From NCBI RefSeq assembly GCF_900156285.1, contig NZ_FTNC01000007.1, positions 90,710 through 154,709 of the forward strand: 64,000 bases of DNA, read 5' to 3'. The translations under genes and the position numbers were made by a program. Source of the stretch: Halanaerobium kushneri (GTDB taxonomy: Bacteria > Bacillota > Halanaerobiia > Halanaerobiales > Halanaerobiaceae). Positions 20,024 to 29,464 of this stretch are shown piece after piece. Position 1 is the stretch's first letter; each line of letters starts with the position of its first letter. Below the pieces are notes generated by a model. That model had not been told where the DNA came from, searched no databases, and was given only the letters and a program-made list of their open reading frames with translations.

Positions 20024-20447
20024 TGTAGAATTTAATGATCAACAGGATGAAATTGAAATCAGCCAGGAGATGCTAAAACTTTTAGAAGAAGTTATTATAA
20101 CGGCTGCTGAACTAGAAGGTTACAGTGGTGGTGAAGTAAGTATTGCATTTGTGAGTAACCAGCAAATTAAGGATTTAAATAATGACTATAGAGATAAAAA
20201 TGAAGTTACTGATGTACTTTCTTTTCCAATAGATGATGAGATGTTGGGAGATATAATAATTTCAGCAAATAGAGCTCTTGAGCAGGCGGATGAGTATGGT
20301 CACTCTTTGAAAAGAGAGCTTGCTTATTTAACTGTTCATGGGATGCTGCATCTTTTTGGTTATGATCATCATAGTAAAGAAGAGAAAAAAGAAATGCGCC
20401 AAAAAGAAGAGAGAGTTTTAACTCAGCTGGGTATTAGCAGAGATTAG
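20016..20447 (+). CDS. ybeY: Endoribonuclease YbeY
   Basis: Zinc metalloprotein needed for 16S rRNA 3'-end maturation and ribosome quality control. The zinc motif is HGMLHLFGYDH (His108, His112, His118) and the preceding TDVLSFPI motif is also conserved. GTG at 20016 is the start because AGGGTGG lies 8 bases upstream; the first 8 bases lie inside pgpH, indicating coupled translation. The product has 143 residues. Confidence 0.96.
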   Translation: MINVEFNDQQDEIEISQEMLKLLEEVIITAAELEGYSGGEVSIAFVSNQQIKDLNNDYRDKNEVTDVLSFPIDDEMLGDIIISANRALEQADEYGHSLKRELAYLTVHGMLHLFGYDHHSKEEKKEMRQKEERVLTQLGISRD

Positions 20448-20456
20448 GTGTAATAA

Positions 20457-21158
20457 ATGTGGATTTTAAAAACTATAGATAGTTTTAATCATGCAATCGC
20501 AGGTTTTATTCATGCCATAAGGACTCAGCGTAATATGCAGATTCATCTAACAGCTGCAATTTTAGTACTGGCTTTTAGTCTTTTCTTTGATTTGAGCAGA
20601 ATAGAGCTGGGGCTTGTAATAATTGCTATTTCTTTTGTTATTTTTGCTGAGTTAATAAATACAGCTGTAGAAGTTATTATTGATATCATAAGTCAGGAGT
20701 ATAGTTTTAAAGCCCGGATTGCAAAAAATATAGGTGCTGCTTCTGTTGTTATTGCGGCTGGAAATGCTTTGTTTATTGCTTACCTTGTTTTTTTTAATAA
20801 AGCCCAGGAATTATCATTAAATCTTATTTTTAATATTCGCCATGAACCACTGCATTTAATTTTTATTAACCTATCATTAATATTTATCCTGGTTATTATT
20901 ATTAAATCAATTTTCAGTAGTGGCACCCCACTTAAAGGAGGAATTATCAGTGGGCATACAGCTCTGGCGGCTTCTTCAGTATTAATTATCTGGTTTCTGA
21001 CCAAAAGTTTAATTGCTCTTTCTTTAGCTTCTGTTCTGGCTTTTTTAACAGCACAGAGTCGTCTGGAGGCTGGTACACATTCCTTTAAGGAGATTTTGTT
21101 GGGGGCAATACTTGGTATTATAATTACATTTATAGTCTTTTATTATTTTAGTATATAA
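20457..21158 (+). CDS. dgkA: Undecaprenol/diacylglycerol kinase fused to a PAP2 phosphatase domain
   Basis: Two membrane enzymes in one chain. Residues about 1-115 are a Gram-positive-type DgkA with three helices and the active-site motif ELINTAVEVIIDII. Residues about 125-233 are a small PAP2 phosphatase domain with three further helices and the motifs SGHTALAAS and RLEAGTHSFKEILLG (catalytic His). In Firmicutes DgkA acts mainly on undecaprenol, and PAP2 proteins remove phosphate from undecaprenyl pyro- or monophosphate, so the fusion may balance the lipid carrier pool for cell-wall synthesis. The substrate is inference. It sits at the standard dgkA position, 9 bases after ybeY. Confidence 0.88.
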   Translation: MWILKTIDSFNHAIAGFIHAIRTQRNMQIHLTAAILVLAFSLFFDLSRIELGLVIIAISFVIFAELINTAVEVIIDIISQEYSFKARIAKNIGAASVVIAAGNALFIAYLVFFNKAQELSLNLIFNIRHEPLHLIFINLSLIFILVIIIKSIFSSGTPLKGGIISGHTALAASSVLIIWFLTKSLIALSLASVLAFLTAQSRLEAGTHSFKEILLGAILGIIITFIVFYYFSI

Positions 21159-21187
21159 TAATTTTGGTGACTGTGGAGGAATTAATA

Positions 21188-22447
21188 ATGTATTTAGAAT
21201 TAGGATCGTTATTTATATTAATATTTTTATCTGCCTTTTTTTCAGGTTCTGAGACAGCATTTATGTCTGTCAATAGAATTAAAATTAAGGAAAAAGTTCA
21301 ACGAGGAGATGAACATGCAGCAAAAGTAGATAAATTATTGCAGGATCAGACTAAATTATTAACAACTATTTTGATCGGTAATAATCTTGTTAATATTGCT
21401 GCTTCCTCCATAGCGACAGCACTTTCTATTGAATTATTTGGGAGTAAAGGTGTTGGGATTGCAACGGGTGTAGTAACTTTATTAATCCTAGTTTTTGGAG
21501 AAATCACTCCTAAATCTATGGGTAATAATAGATCTATTGATTACGCCAAAGTTGCTGCAGCTCCTCTTTATTATCTTGAAATCATCTTATCACCTTTTAT
21601 CTATCTTTTTACTAAAATAGTTAATCTTTTTGTTAAAGATAAAAGCTTAATTTCTTCTGCTTTTTTAAGTGAAGAAGAAATCAGACGTTTTGTTGATGTA
21701 AGTCAGAGAGAAGGTGTAATCAAAGAAACGGAACAGGAGATGATTCAGAGTGTTTTCGATTTTGATGATACTCTGGTAAAAGAAATTATGATTCCACGAA
21801 TTGATATGGTCTGTATAGAAAAAAATGCTAATTTAACAGAATTAATAAAAATGGGTGTTGAAAAAGGACATTCCAGAATTCCAGTCTTCGAAGAATCTAT
21901 TGACAACATTGTAGGTCTAATTTATATTAAAGACCTGCTGGAATTGCTGCTGGAGCCAAAGAAAGATGTAGATATTAAGGAGTTTGTTAAACCAATATAT
22001 TTTATTCCAGAAGGGAAACCAATTAACCAATTATTATCAGAAATGAAAGACAGAAAAGAACATATGGCAATTGTAGTGGACGAATATGGAGGTACATCCG
22101 GTTTAATTACTATTGAAGATTTACTAGAAGAGATTGTTGGTGATATTCAGGATGAATTTGATTTAGAAAAAAGTTATATTGAAGTGATTGATGACAATAA
22201 ATTACTGCTTGATGGCAGAGTTGATATTGAAGAATTAAATAATTATTTAAAAGAGCCTCTGGCTGAAAGTGATGACTACGAAACAGTAAGTGGTTTGGTT
22301 TTATATTATTTAAATCGACTGCCTGTACAGGGAGAAAAACTGGAACTGGAAGATGTAACATTTGTTATTGAAAGTATTATCGATAATAGAATTAGAAAAA
22401 TTAAATTAATAAGTGAAAAGGAATTAAAAATTGAAGATGATGAATAA
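21188..22447 (+). CDS. CNNM/CorC family transporter-like protein (DUF21-CBS-CorC_HlyC)
   Basis: Membrane protein of the CorC/CNNM family, implicated in Mg2+ (and cobalt) efflux or homeostasis; older annotations call it hemolysin. The DUF21 membrane domain (about 1-180, starting with LFILIFLSAFFSGSETAFMS) precedes two CBS motifs (about 195-320, with MIPRIDMVCIE and VVDEYGGTSGLITIEDLLEEIVG) and a C-terminal CorC_HlyC domain (about 335-415). The ATG at 21188 follows TGGAGGA by 7 bases; the frame is open upstream from a TTG at 21164, which includes that ribosome site and is less likely. Confidence 0.9.
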   Translation: MYLELGSLFILIFLSAFFSGSETAFMSVNRIKIKEKVQRGDEHAAKVDKLLQDQTKLLTTILIGNNLVNIAASSIATALSIELFGSKGVGIATGVVTLLILVFGEITPKSMGNNRSIDYAKVAAAPLYYLEIILSPFIYLFTKIVNLFVKDKSLISSAFLSEEEIRRFVDVSQREGVIKETEQEMIQSVFDFDDTLVKEIMIPRIDMVCIEKNANLTELIKMGVEKGHSRIPVFEESIDNIVGLIYIKDLLELLLEPKKDVDIKEFVKPIYFIPEGKPINQLLSEMKDRKEHMAIVVDEYGGTSGLITIEDLLEEIVGDIQDEFDLEKSYIEVIDDNKLLLDGRVDIEELNNYLKEPLAESDDYETVSGLVLYYLNRLPVQGEKLELEDVTFVIESIIDNRIRKIKLISEKELKIEDDE

Positions 22448-22463
22448 TTTTTGGGGTGAGAAG

Positions 22464-23558
22464 ATGAAGTCGAAGTTATATATTTTACTAATTTTGCTGC
22501 TGTCAGCACTGCTTTTATTTACAGCTTGTAGTTCAGAGAAAGTACAACAACCACAGCAGACAGAAGATGATATTAAACAGCAGGGGAATTTAAGTCAGGA
22601 TGACCTGAAAGAGGAAATCCAAAATATTGAAAAAGAATATGAAGCTCAGACCCCGGAAGAAAAACAGATAACAGAGAATGATTATAATGCTGTTTCGCCT
22701 TTTACAGGGCTTCCGATTACTAAAAATTACTATAAAAGAGCTGTAGCTGTCTCAATTGAAAACTCGCCAGCTGCCCGCCCCCAGAGTGGGTTAAATGAAG
22801 CTAAATTAGTTTATGAGTTCATGCTTGAGGGAGGGATTACTAGATTTCTGGCGATTTTCTGGCCGGAGGTACCAGAAAAAATTGGTCCGATTAGAAGTGC
22901 CAGACCAGCGCTGGTTAAAACAGCTCAATCATATGATGCCGTATTTTTACATGCTGGAGCCAGTCCTGATGGATTTGCCATCCTGGCAGTTAACGATATT
23001 CTACATCTGGATCAGTTATATAAAAGCCAGTATTTCTGGCGAAGCAGTAAAAGAAGTGCTCCACATAATTTATACTCAGGTGAAGAACCCCTGAAAAACT
23101 ATTTGGACAATCTGGCTGAGAAAGAATACCCAGAACAGTTTAATTTTTTAACAGCCTCTGTAGTTAGTGATTTTGAGGAGGCAGAAAATATAAGTATTGA
23201 TTACTGGGGACCTTATAAGGTTCTTTATGAATATAACAGTCTGGAAAATAATTATTTAAGATTTTTAAATAGCAGAGATAATCCGCATCTTGTAGAAAAT
23301 GGTGATCAGTTAAAAGCCAAAAATATTATAGTTCAGTATGTTAAGACATCTACTAAAGACCGGGAAGGACGTCAGGATATTGATTTAAAATCTGGCGGCA
23401 AAATGAAATTGTTTAGAGACGGGCTTGTAATTAAAGGCAGCTGGGAAAATAATGATAATCAAATAACATATTTTAATACTGCTGGTGAAGAAATTGAGCT
23501 CAACAGAGGACAGACCTGGATTCAGGTAGTCCCAAATAGTACTGAGGTTACTTATTAG
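22464..23558 (+). CDS. DUF3048 (YerB-like) lipoprotein
   Basis: Secreted lipoprotein of unknown function. The signal peptide LLILLLSALLLFTACSS has a lipobox with Cys22 as the lipidation site. A low-complexity Gln/Glu/Asp-rich linker (about 25-75) leads into the DUF3048 N-terminal domain (SPFTGLPI, VSIENSPAARPQSGLNEA, YEFMLEGGITRFLAIFW, GPIRSARPA) and the DUF3048 C-terminal domain. Start ATG 22464 follows GGGGTGAG. Its 5' region overlaps or abuts the CorC-like gene, suggesting co-transcription. Bacillus YerB is the nearest family name I can give; no activity is known. Confidence 0.85.
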   Translation: MKSKLYILLILLLSALLLFTACSSEKVQQPQQTEDDIKQQGNLSQDDLKEEIQNIEKEYEAQTPEEKQITENDYNAVSPFTGLPITKNYYKRAVAVSIENSPAARPQSGLNEAKLVYEFMLEGGITRFLAIFWPEVPEKIGPIRSARPALVKTAQSYDAVFLHAGASPDGFAILAVNDILHLDQLYKSQYFWRSSKRSAPHNLYSGEEPLKNYLDNLAEKEYPEQFNFLTASVVSDFEEAENISIDYWGPYKVLYEYNSLENNYLRFLNSRDNPHLVENGDQLKAKNIIVQYVKTSTKDREGRQDIDLKSGGKMKLFRDGLVIKGSWENNDNQITYFNTAGEEIELNRGQTWIQVVPNSTEVTY

Positions 23559-23601
23559 TTATTAAAACATTGATTTAAAGTAATTTTGTGAGGTGGTAGT
23601 A

Positions 23602-24021
23602 ATGAAAAAAGAGATTAAAGAAAAAATGTTTAAAAAGGCAGCAGAAGCTAAAAAGAATGCTTATGTTCCTTATTCTGAATTTCCACTGGGAGCAGCTATT
23701 TTAACTGAAGATGGTTCGATATATACAGGAGTTAATATAGAAAATGCAGCTTATGGTTTAACTAACTGTGCAGAAAGATCGGCAATTTTTTCAGCTGTCT
23801 CTCAGGGTCATAGAAAAATTGAAGCTGTATTAATTGTAAGTTCTACTGAGGAACCGGTACCTCCCTGTGGTTCCTGTCGTCAGGTTATTAATGAGTTTGC
23901 TGATGGAGATATTGAAATAATTATGATGACAGAAACAGGTAAAGAAATAACTATGACCAGTACAGAACTGCTTCCGGGAGCATTTTCGGACAGTTCAATG
24001 GAGAAAGATAATGAGTTATAA
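23602..24021 (+). CDS. cdd: Cytidine deaminase
   Basis: Tetrameric zinc enzyme that deaminates cytidine and deoxycytidine for pyrimidine salvage. The catalytic motif is NCAERSA (zinc ligand Cys56, general acid/base Glu58) with PCGSCRQ (Cys89 and Cys92 as the other ligands), and the N-terminal YVPYSEFPLGAA binds the ribose. The 139-residue length is typical. The ATG at 23602 follows GTGAGGTGG. The last 11 bases overlap era, as in the conserved cdd-era pair. Confidence 0.96.
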   Translation: MKKEIKEKMFKKAAEAKKNAYVPYSEFPLGAAILTEDGSIYTGVNIENAAYGLTNCAERSAIFSAVSQGHRKIEAVLIVSSTEEPVPPCGSCRQVINEFADGDIEIIMMTETGKEITMTSTELLPGAFSDSSMEKDNEL

Positions 24022-24892
24022 ATCTGGTTTTGTAACAGTTATAGGCAGACCTAATGTTGGTAAATCAACTCTGGTGAATAGTCTTGTAGGAGAAAAAATT
24101 AATATAATTTCTCCCAGACCTCAGACAACTAGAAATAGTATTAAAGCAATTTACACTGAAGATGATGGACAAATTATTTTTATTGATACCCCGGGAATAC
24201 ATCAACCCCGAAATGAGCTTGATAAATATATGCTGGATGAAGCATATAATAGCCTTGACGGTATTGATGTTATTATTTTCATCTTAGATGGCAGTACTTA
24301 CTGGGGGAAAAATGACCAGTTAATTTATGAGCAAATAAAAAATAGTAACCAGGAAATTATTTATGTAATGAATAAAATTGATAAAATTTCAAATAAGGAA
24401 TTAATAAAAAGGCAGAAAAACTACAGTCAAAAAGTTGGAAAGCAGGTTATACCAATATCTGCTCTGAATAATAAAAATGTTGATAATTTGCTGGAACAGA
24501 TATTTTCTAAATTACCTGAAGGTCCTCAGTATTATCCAGAAGATATGATAACTGACCAAATAGAAAGATTTGTTTTTGCAGAAATGATCAGGGAAAAGAT
24601 TTTTTATCTGACCAGAGAAGAGGTACCTTATGGGGTGGCGGTTTTAGTTGAAGAAGTTAAAGAAAGAAAAAATGATGATTATTATATTAGAGCCAATATT
24701 TATGTAGAGAAGAAATCTCATAAAGGTATTATTATTGGTAAAAATGGTAAAATGTTAAAAAAAATAGGCCAGGCAGCCCGAAAAGAAATAGAAGATTTAA
24801 TGCAGACTAAAGTTTATTTGGATCTCTGGGTAAAGGTATTAAAGGACTGGCGTGAGAAAGATAATCTCCTCAAAAGAATGGGTTATAAATAA
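24011..24892 (+). CDS. era: GTPase Era
   Basis: Ras-like GTPase that binds the 3' end of 16S rRNA in 30S assembly. G1 is GRPNVGKST (12-20), then DTPG (G3) and NKID (G4); a C-terminal KH domain carries IIGKNGKMLKKIGQAAR. The 293-residue length is standard. The start lies inside the end of cdd, so translation is probably coupled. In Bacillus recO follows directly; here deoC is inserted. Confidence 0.97.
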   Translation: MSYKSGFVTVIGRPNVGKSTLVNSLVGEKINIISPRPQTTRNSIKAIYTEDDGQIIFIDTPGIHQPRNELDKYMLDEAYNSLDGIDVIIFILDGSTYWGKNDQLIYEQIKNSNQEIIYVMNKIDKISNKELIKRQKNYSQKVGKQVIPISALNNKNVDNLLEQIFSKLPEGPQYYPEDMITDQIERFVFAEMIREKIFYLTREEVPYGVAVLVEEVKERKNDDYYIRANIYVEKKSHKGIIIGKNGKMLKKIGQAARKEIEDLMQTKVYLDLWVKVLKDWREKDNLLKRMGYK

Positions 24893-24897
24893 ATTTA

Positions 24898-24926
24898 TTG
24901 CAGGACTATGACAAAGTTTGTAGAAT
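24898..24926 (+). promoter_or_regulatory. Possible sigma-A promoter of deoC
   Basis: TTGCAG (24898-24903) and TAGAAT (24921-24926), spaced by 17 bases, lie in the 84-base gap before deoC. Confidence 0.4.
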
Positions 24927-24976
24927 ATAAATATTGATAAAGCAAAAATATAAGAATTTAAGGAGTGGTTTTAAAA

Positions 24977-25660
24977 ATGGCGATCAAACCTCGTGATATG
25001 GCTAAAATGATTGACCATACAAATTTAAGTCCAACAGCAACTGTGGACGATATTAAAAAATTATGTGCGGAAGCAAAAGAGCATGAATTTGCATCAGTTT
25101 GTGTAAATCCTATATATGTTCCTCTGGCTGCTAAATTGCTTGAAGAAAGTTCAGTTAAGGTCTGTACAGTAGTTGGATTCCCTCTGGGAGCAAATACTAC
25201 AGAAGTTAAATCATATGAAACCAGAAATGCAATTAAGAATGGGGCCCAGGAAATTGATATGGTAATGAATATTGGAGCCTTTAAATCAGGTGCCTATGAG
25301 ATTTTCAAAGCTGATATTAAGGCGGTTGTAGATGCAACTAAAAAAGCAGGTGTAAGTTCTGATATTATAGTAAAAGTTATTTTGGAGACCTGTTTTCTGG
25401 ATGAAGAGGAAATAGTTAAAGCCTGTGAAATTGCAAAAGAAGCAGGAGCTGATTTTGTAAAAACTTCAACTGGTTTTGGTGATTATGGAGCTCGTGTTGA
25501 AGATGTAAGTATTATGCGTAAAACTGTTGGTCGAGATGTCGGAGTTAAAGCGTCTGGTGGCATTAAAAACTTTGAACAGGCTTTAGAGATGCTTGATGCA
25601 GGCGCAAATAGAATTGGAGCAAGTTCAGGTGTAACAATAGTAACAGATGATGAGGAATAA
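24977..25660 (+). CDS. deoC: Deoxyribose-phosphate aldolase
   Basis: Class I aldolase that splits 2-deoxyribose 5-phosphate into glyceraldehyde 3-phosphate and acetaldehyde in deoxynucleoside catabolism. Conserved features are [16 protein letters not shown] at the N-terminus, [22 protein letters not shown] (Schiff-base lysine) and VGVKASGGI. The 227-residue product starts at the ATG at 24977 after AAGGAGTGG. Its location between era and recO, next to cdd, puts two nucleoside salvage genes together; it probably has its own promoter in the gap after era. Confidence 0.96.
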   Translation: MAIKPRDMAKMIDHTNLSPTATVDDIKKLCAEAKEHEFASVCVNPIYVPLAAKLLEESSVKVCTVVGFPLGANTTEVKSYETRNAIKNGAQEIDMVMNIGAFKSGAYEIFKADIKAVVDATKKAGVSSDIIVKVILETCFLDEEEIVKACEIAKEAGADFVKTSTGFGDYGARVEDVSIMRKTVGRDVGVKASGGIKNFEQALEMLDAGANRIGASSGVTIVTDDEE

Positions 25661-25676
25661 ACGGGAGTTGAATTAA

Positions 25677-26444
25677 GTGGCAACTTTTGAGACAGAAGCA
25701 GTAGTCTTAAAACAGTTTGATTTAGGTGAGTCAGATCGTCTGATTACTTTATATACCAGAGAAAGAGGTAAAATTAAGGCAGTTGCTAGAGGAGCCCGGA
25801 AGGGGAAAAAAACTCGTTCCGGACTTGTACTGCCCTTTAGTTATCATAATTTTACTTTATATCAGGGAAAATCACTGGCTAAAATAAATCATATCGAGTC
25901 TATAGCAATGAATTCTAGATTGCGAGAAGACTTAGACTATATGGCTTATGCCAGTGTTGTTTCCGAATATGTAGAGCGGGCCGGCCTGGAAGATGAAGCT
26001 GATCAGGCTCTTTTTTCTCTTTTAGCCCTTATTTTAGAAAAAATGGCTCAGGCGGAAAAGAAAGAGCTTTTATTTTATCTGACAGTCTTTAAAGCTAAAT
26101 TACTACTTTTGCTGGGGGTTAAACCTGAGATTGAGACCTGTACAATCTGTGGAGAAAAAATAAATCTTAAGGGATCAACCCCACTTAGTGTAGAAGAGGG
26201 CGGTTCAATCTGTCAAAATTGCTTTAATAAAAATGATTTTAAAAATGTTTTTTTCAATTTAAACGAAATGAGAGCTCTTTATAAAATAATTTTTGCAGAG
26301 TTTTCTCAACTTAAAGCTGAAAGTTTTCCTAATCAGATTACAGAAAAATTAAATCAACTGACAGAAAAATTTTTGGTTTATCATCTTGATTTGAAACCTA
26401 AATCATTAGCATTTCTTTATACAATAAGGAAAATGAATAGTTAA
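25677..26444 (+). CDS. recO: DNA repair protein RecO
   Basis: RecFOR pathway mediator that loads RecA on SSB-coated single strands and anneals strands. The N-terminal OB fold begins with EAVVLKQFDLGESDRLITLYT and KAVARGARKGKK, followed by the helical domain and a zinc-finger region with CTICGEK and CQNCF. It has 255 residues and a GTG start after CGGGAG. It occupies the conserved slot before glyQS. Confidence 0.95.
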   Translation: MATFETEAVVLKQFDLGESDRLITLYTRERGKIKAVARGARKGKKTRSGLVLPFSYHNFTLYQGKSLAKINHIESIAMNSRLREDLDYMAYASVVSEYVERAGLEDEADQALFSLLALILEKMAQAEKKELLFYLTVFKAKLLLLLGVKPEIETCTICGEKINLKGSTPLSVEEGGSICQNCFNKNDFKNVFFNLNEMRALYKIIFAEFSQLKAESFPNQITEKLNQLTEKFLVYHLDLKPKSLAFLYTIRKMNS

Positions 26445-26454
26445 TTAAATTTGA

Positions 26455-26484
26455 GCCTTGTCCTGAAGGATAAGGTTTTATTTT
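26455..26484 (+). terminator. Intrinsic terminator after recO
   Basis: CCTTGTCC (26456-26463) pairs with GGATAAGG (26468-26475), one G-U wobble, TGAA loop, then TTTTATTTT. It separates recO from glyQ. Confidence 0.75.
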
Positions 26485-26524
26485 AGTGAAAATTATTAAA
26501 ATGAGTACGAGAGGAAGTGTGTTT

Positions 26525-27373
26525 ATGAATTTCCAGGAAATTATTTTTTCGTTGGATAGATTTTGGAGTGATCAGGGGTGTGTTATTGAACAGCCATACG
26601 ATATAGAGGTGGGAGCAGGGACAATGAGCCCTTCTACCTTTTTGCGTTCCCTGGGTGAGGAGGGTTGGGATACTGCTTATGTTCAGCCCTGTCGGCGTCC
26701 TACTGATGGTCGTTATGGTGATAATCCGTATCGACTGCAGAGATATTTTCAGTATCAGGTAATTATGAAACCTTCCCCTGATAATATTCAAGAAATTTAC
26801 TTAGATAGTCTGCGTGCTCTGGGGATTGAACCTGAAAAGCATGATATTCGTTTTGTAGAGGATAACTGGGAATCTCCCACTTTGGGAGCCTGGGGTCTTG
26901 GCTGGGAAGTCTGGTTGGATGGGATGGAAATCACCCAGTTTACCTATTTCCAGCAGGTTGGGGGATTTAAAGCAGATCCCGTGACAGTAGAAATAACATA
27001 TGGATTGGAAAGAATAGCTATGTATTTACAGGAAGTAGAAAATGTATATGATTTAACCTGGGTAGAAGGTGTTAAATATCATGATATTTATCATCAAAAT
27101 GAGGTTGAACAGTCTAAGTATAATTTTGAAGTGGCAGATATTGACCACTTATTTAAATTATTTGATATTTACGAGGCAGAAGCAGAAAATTCACTGGCAG
27201 CCGAACTACCCTTAGCTGCTTATGATTATACTTTGAAATGTTCCCACGCTTTTAATCTTCTGGATGCCAGAGGAGCAATTAGTGTAACAGAGAGAACTAG
27301 ATTTATCAAGCGAGTTAGAAAACTGGCTCATCAATGTGCGGCCAGTTATTTAAACTCAGGAGAGCAGGAGTGA
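26525..27373 (+). CDS. glyQ: Glycyl-tRNA synthetase alpha subunit
   Basis: Catalytic subunit of the bacterial alpha2-beta2 glycyl-tRNA synthetase. It starts [19 protein letters not shown] and includes [38 protein letters not shown] and [20 protein letters not shown], all strongly conserved in this family. The ATG at 26525 is chosen after GAGGAAGTG; an in-frame GTG at 26486 would add 13 unlike residues. No T-box leader is evident in the short gap after recO. glyS follows immediately. Confidence 0.97.
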   Translation: MNFQEIIFSLDRFWSDQGCVIEQPYDIEVGAGTMSPSTFLRSLGEEGWDTAYVQPCRRPTDGRYGDNPYRLQRYFQYQVIMKPSPDNIQEIYLDSLRALGIEPEKHDIRFVEDNWESPTLGAWGLGWEVWLDGMEITQFTYFQQVGGFKADPVTVEITYGLERIAMYLQEVENVYDLTWVEGVKYHDIYHQNEVEQSKYNFEVADIDHLFKLFDIYEAEAENSLAAELPLAAYDYTLKCSHAFNLLDARGAISVTERTRFIKRVRKLAHQCAASYLNSGEQE

Positions 27374-27375
27374 TA

Positions 27376-29442
27376 ATGATGGCAAAAAATTTAATTTTTG
27401 AAATTGGAACTGAAGAAATGCCAGCTGCTTCCATGCAGAGATTTAGAGAAGATTATTTAAAAACAGCAGCTGCTATTTTTGATAATAATAATTTAGAATA
27501 TGATAAAATGAATGTTTATTCTACCCCAAGAAGACTTGTGCTTGCTGTTGATGCTTTAGCGGAAGAGCAGGAAGATCAGCGGGATATTGTTCGTGGTCCG
27601 GCAGTAAATATTGCTTTTGATGATGATGGGAATCCTACCAGAGCCGGTGAAGGATTTGCTCGAGGACAGGGAGTAGCTGTAGAGGACCTGGTAGAGAAAG
27701 ATGGTTATCTTTATGCTGAAAAAGTAGAAAAAGGTGAAAAGACAGCAGTTATTTTAGCTAATATCTTAGAAAAGATTGTGGATCAGGTACCTCTACCAAA
27801 GGCAATGCGCTGGGGCAGTATTCAGATGGAGTTTATCCGCCCGATTAAATGGTTATTAGTTTTATTTGGCAATCAAAAACTTGATCTTGAGCTAGCAGGT
27901 GTCAAAAGTGCCAATTATAGTATAGGACACCGTTTTTTGAGTGAGGGAAAGGTAGAGATCAATTCTGCTGAAGATTATTTTTCTGCTTTAGAATCTGCAT
28001 CAATTATTGTTAAACAGGACAGGAGAAAAGAATTAATTAAGAAACAGATTTCAAATCTTAATCTAACTGCACAGGCAGTTATCAAAGATTCTTTGCTGGC
28101 TGAGGTTATTGATTTAATAGAGTTTCCAACAGCATTTAAAGGAACTTTTGCTGAAGAATATTTAGAACTGCCGGCTGAAGTTTTAATTACTGCTATGGAG
28201 AAACACCAGCGTTATTTTCCGGTGATGACTGAAGATAATAAACTGCAGGCCCAATTTATTGGTGTTCGTGACGGGGGAAAAGAATATCTTGATGAGGTAA
28301 TTTCTGGTAATGAAATGGTCTTAAAAGGTAGACTTGATGATGCTCAATTCTTCTTTGCTGAAGATCAGAAATATGGTTTTTTAAATAGAAGTAAGGATAT
28401 TAAAGATATTGTTTTTCAGAAAGATATAGGTAGTGTTTATAAAAAAGTGGAAAAACTGCAGCAGATTACAGCCAGGCTGGCTGAACTTTTAAATTATAAT
28501 AAGGATCAAAAAGAAATGACAGTAAGAGCAGCTGAAATTTGCAAAAATGATCTTGCTACAGAAATGGTAAATGAATTTGCCAATCTTCAGGGATTAATGG
28601 GAAAAGAATATGCTCTTTTAGAAGGTGAAAATAAAGAAACAGCAGAAGCTATTTTTGAACATTATTTGCCGAGATTTGCTGGAGATAAATTACCAGAGAC
28701 AAAAAGTGGAACTGTACTTGCTATGGCAGAAAAATTATTTAATTTAAGCAGTCATTTTCTTTTAGGTAATATTCCGAGTGGATCTCAGGATCCTTTTGCT
28801 CTAAGAAGACAGGCTACAGGGCTTTTAAGAATTATTTTATCCAGGGATCTGGCAATTAATATTGAAGAAATAATTAAGTTTTCAATGGATATAGTTGCTA
28901 TAAATCCTGATAATATTGATTCTGCAATTTTAGAATTAAAGGAATTTATTAAGCAGAGATTAGAAAATCTGCTGACTGAAGAAGATGTTAGATATGATAT
29001 TATCAACGCAGTAATTGATATTAATGATCAAAACTTACTTGATCTTTATCAGCGAGCTCATAAATTAATGGAATTTAGATCTGAAAACCCTGATTTATTT
29101 GTTGATTTAATTCGCGGGCTGGTTCGAGCTAAAAATATCAGTGATAAAGCTGAAAATAAAATGGAGATAAATGCAGGATTATTAGTTGAAGAAGAAGAAA
29201 AAGAACTATATAAAGCATTTAATCAGAGGAAAGCAAATATAAATCAATATTTTACTTCTGGTCAGTATCAAAAAGGATTTTATCTACTGGTCGAATTAAA
29301 GAAATATATTGATGCTTTTCTGGATAATGTAATGGTTATGGTTGATGACATTGAATTAAAAAATAATCGACTGGCCTTATTAGCTCACATCGCAGTCTTA
29401 ATGTCCGAGGTAATGGATATCGAAAAAATAGCTCTAGACTAA
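27376..29442 (+). CDS. glyS: Glycyl-tRNA synthetase beta subunit
   Basis: Beta subunit that recognises tRNA-Gly. The N-terminus MAKNLIFEIGTEEMPAASM, KAMRWGSIQMEFIRPIKWLL, EKHQRYFPV and GRLDDAQFFF are family signatures, and the C-terminal anticodon-binding domain ends near MSEVMDIEKIALD. ATG codons at 27376 and 27379 are both within reach of the GGAG ribosome site at 27367. The 689-residue length is normal. Confidence 0.97.
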   Translation: MMAKNLIFEIGTEEMPAASMQRFREDYLKTAAAIFDNNNLEYDKMNVYSTPRRLVLAVDALAEEQEDQRDIVRGPAVNIAFDDDGNPTRAGEGFARGQGVAVEDLVEKDGYLYAEKVEKGEKTAVILANILEKIVDQVPLPKAMRWGSIQMEFIRPIKWLLVLFGNQKLDLELAGVKSANYSIGHRFLSEGKVEINSAEDYFSALESASIIVKQDRRKELIKKQISNLNLTAQAVIKDSLLAEVIDLIEFPTAFKGTFAEEYLELPAEVLITAMEKHQRYFPVMTEDNKLQAQFIGVRDGGKEYLDEVISGNEMVLKGRLDDAQFFFAEDQKYGFLNRSKDIKDIVFQKDIGSVYKKVEKLQQITARLAELLNYNKDQKEMTVRAAEICKNDLATEMVNEFANLQGLMGKEYALLEGENKETAEAIFEHYLPRFAGDKLPETKSGTVLAMAEKLFNLSSHFLLGNIPSGSQDPFALRRQATGLLRIILSRDLAINIEEIIKFSMDIVAINPDNIDSAILELKEFIKQRLENLLTEEDVRYDIINAVIDINDQNLLDLYQRAHKLMEFRSENPDLFVDLIRGLVRAKNISDKAENKMEINAGLLVEEEEKELYKAFNQRKANINQYFTSGQYQKGFYLLVELKKYIDAFLDNVMVMVDDIELKNNRLALLAHIAVLMSEVMDIEKIALD

Positions 29443-29464
29443 CAATAAACCGGGGTGAGAAATT

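Noticed and set aside
26445..26524. T-box riboswitch before glyQ
   Set aside because: The gap is under 100 bases and holds only a simple recO terminator; no T-box sequence or specifier loop is visible.
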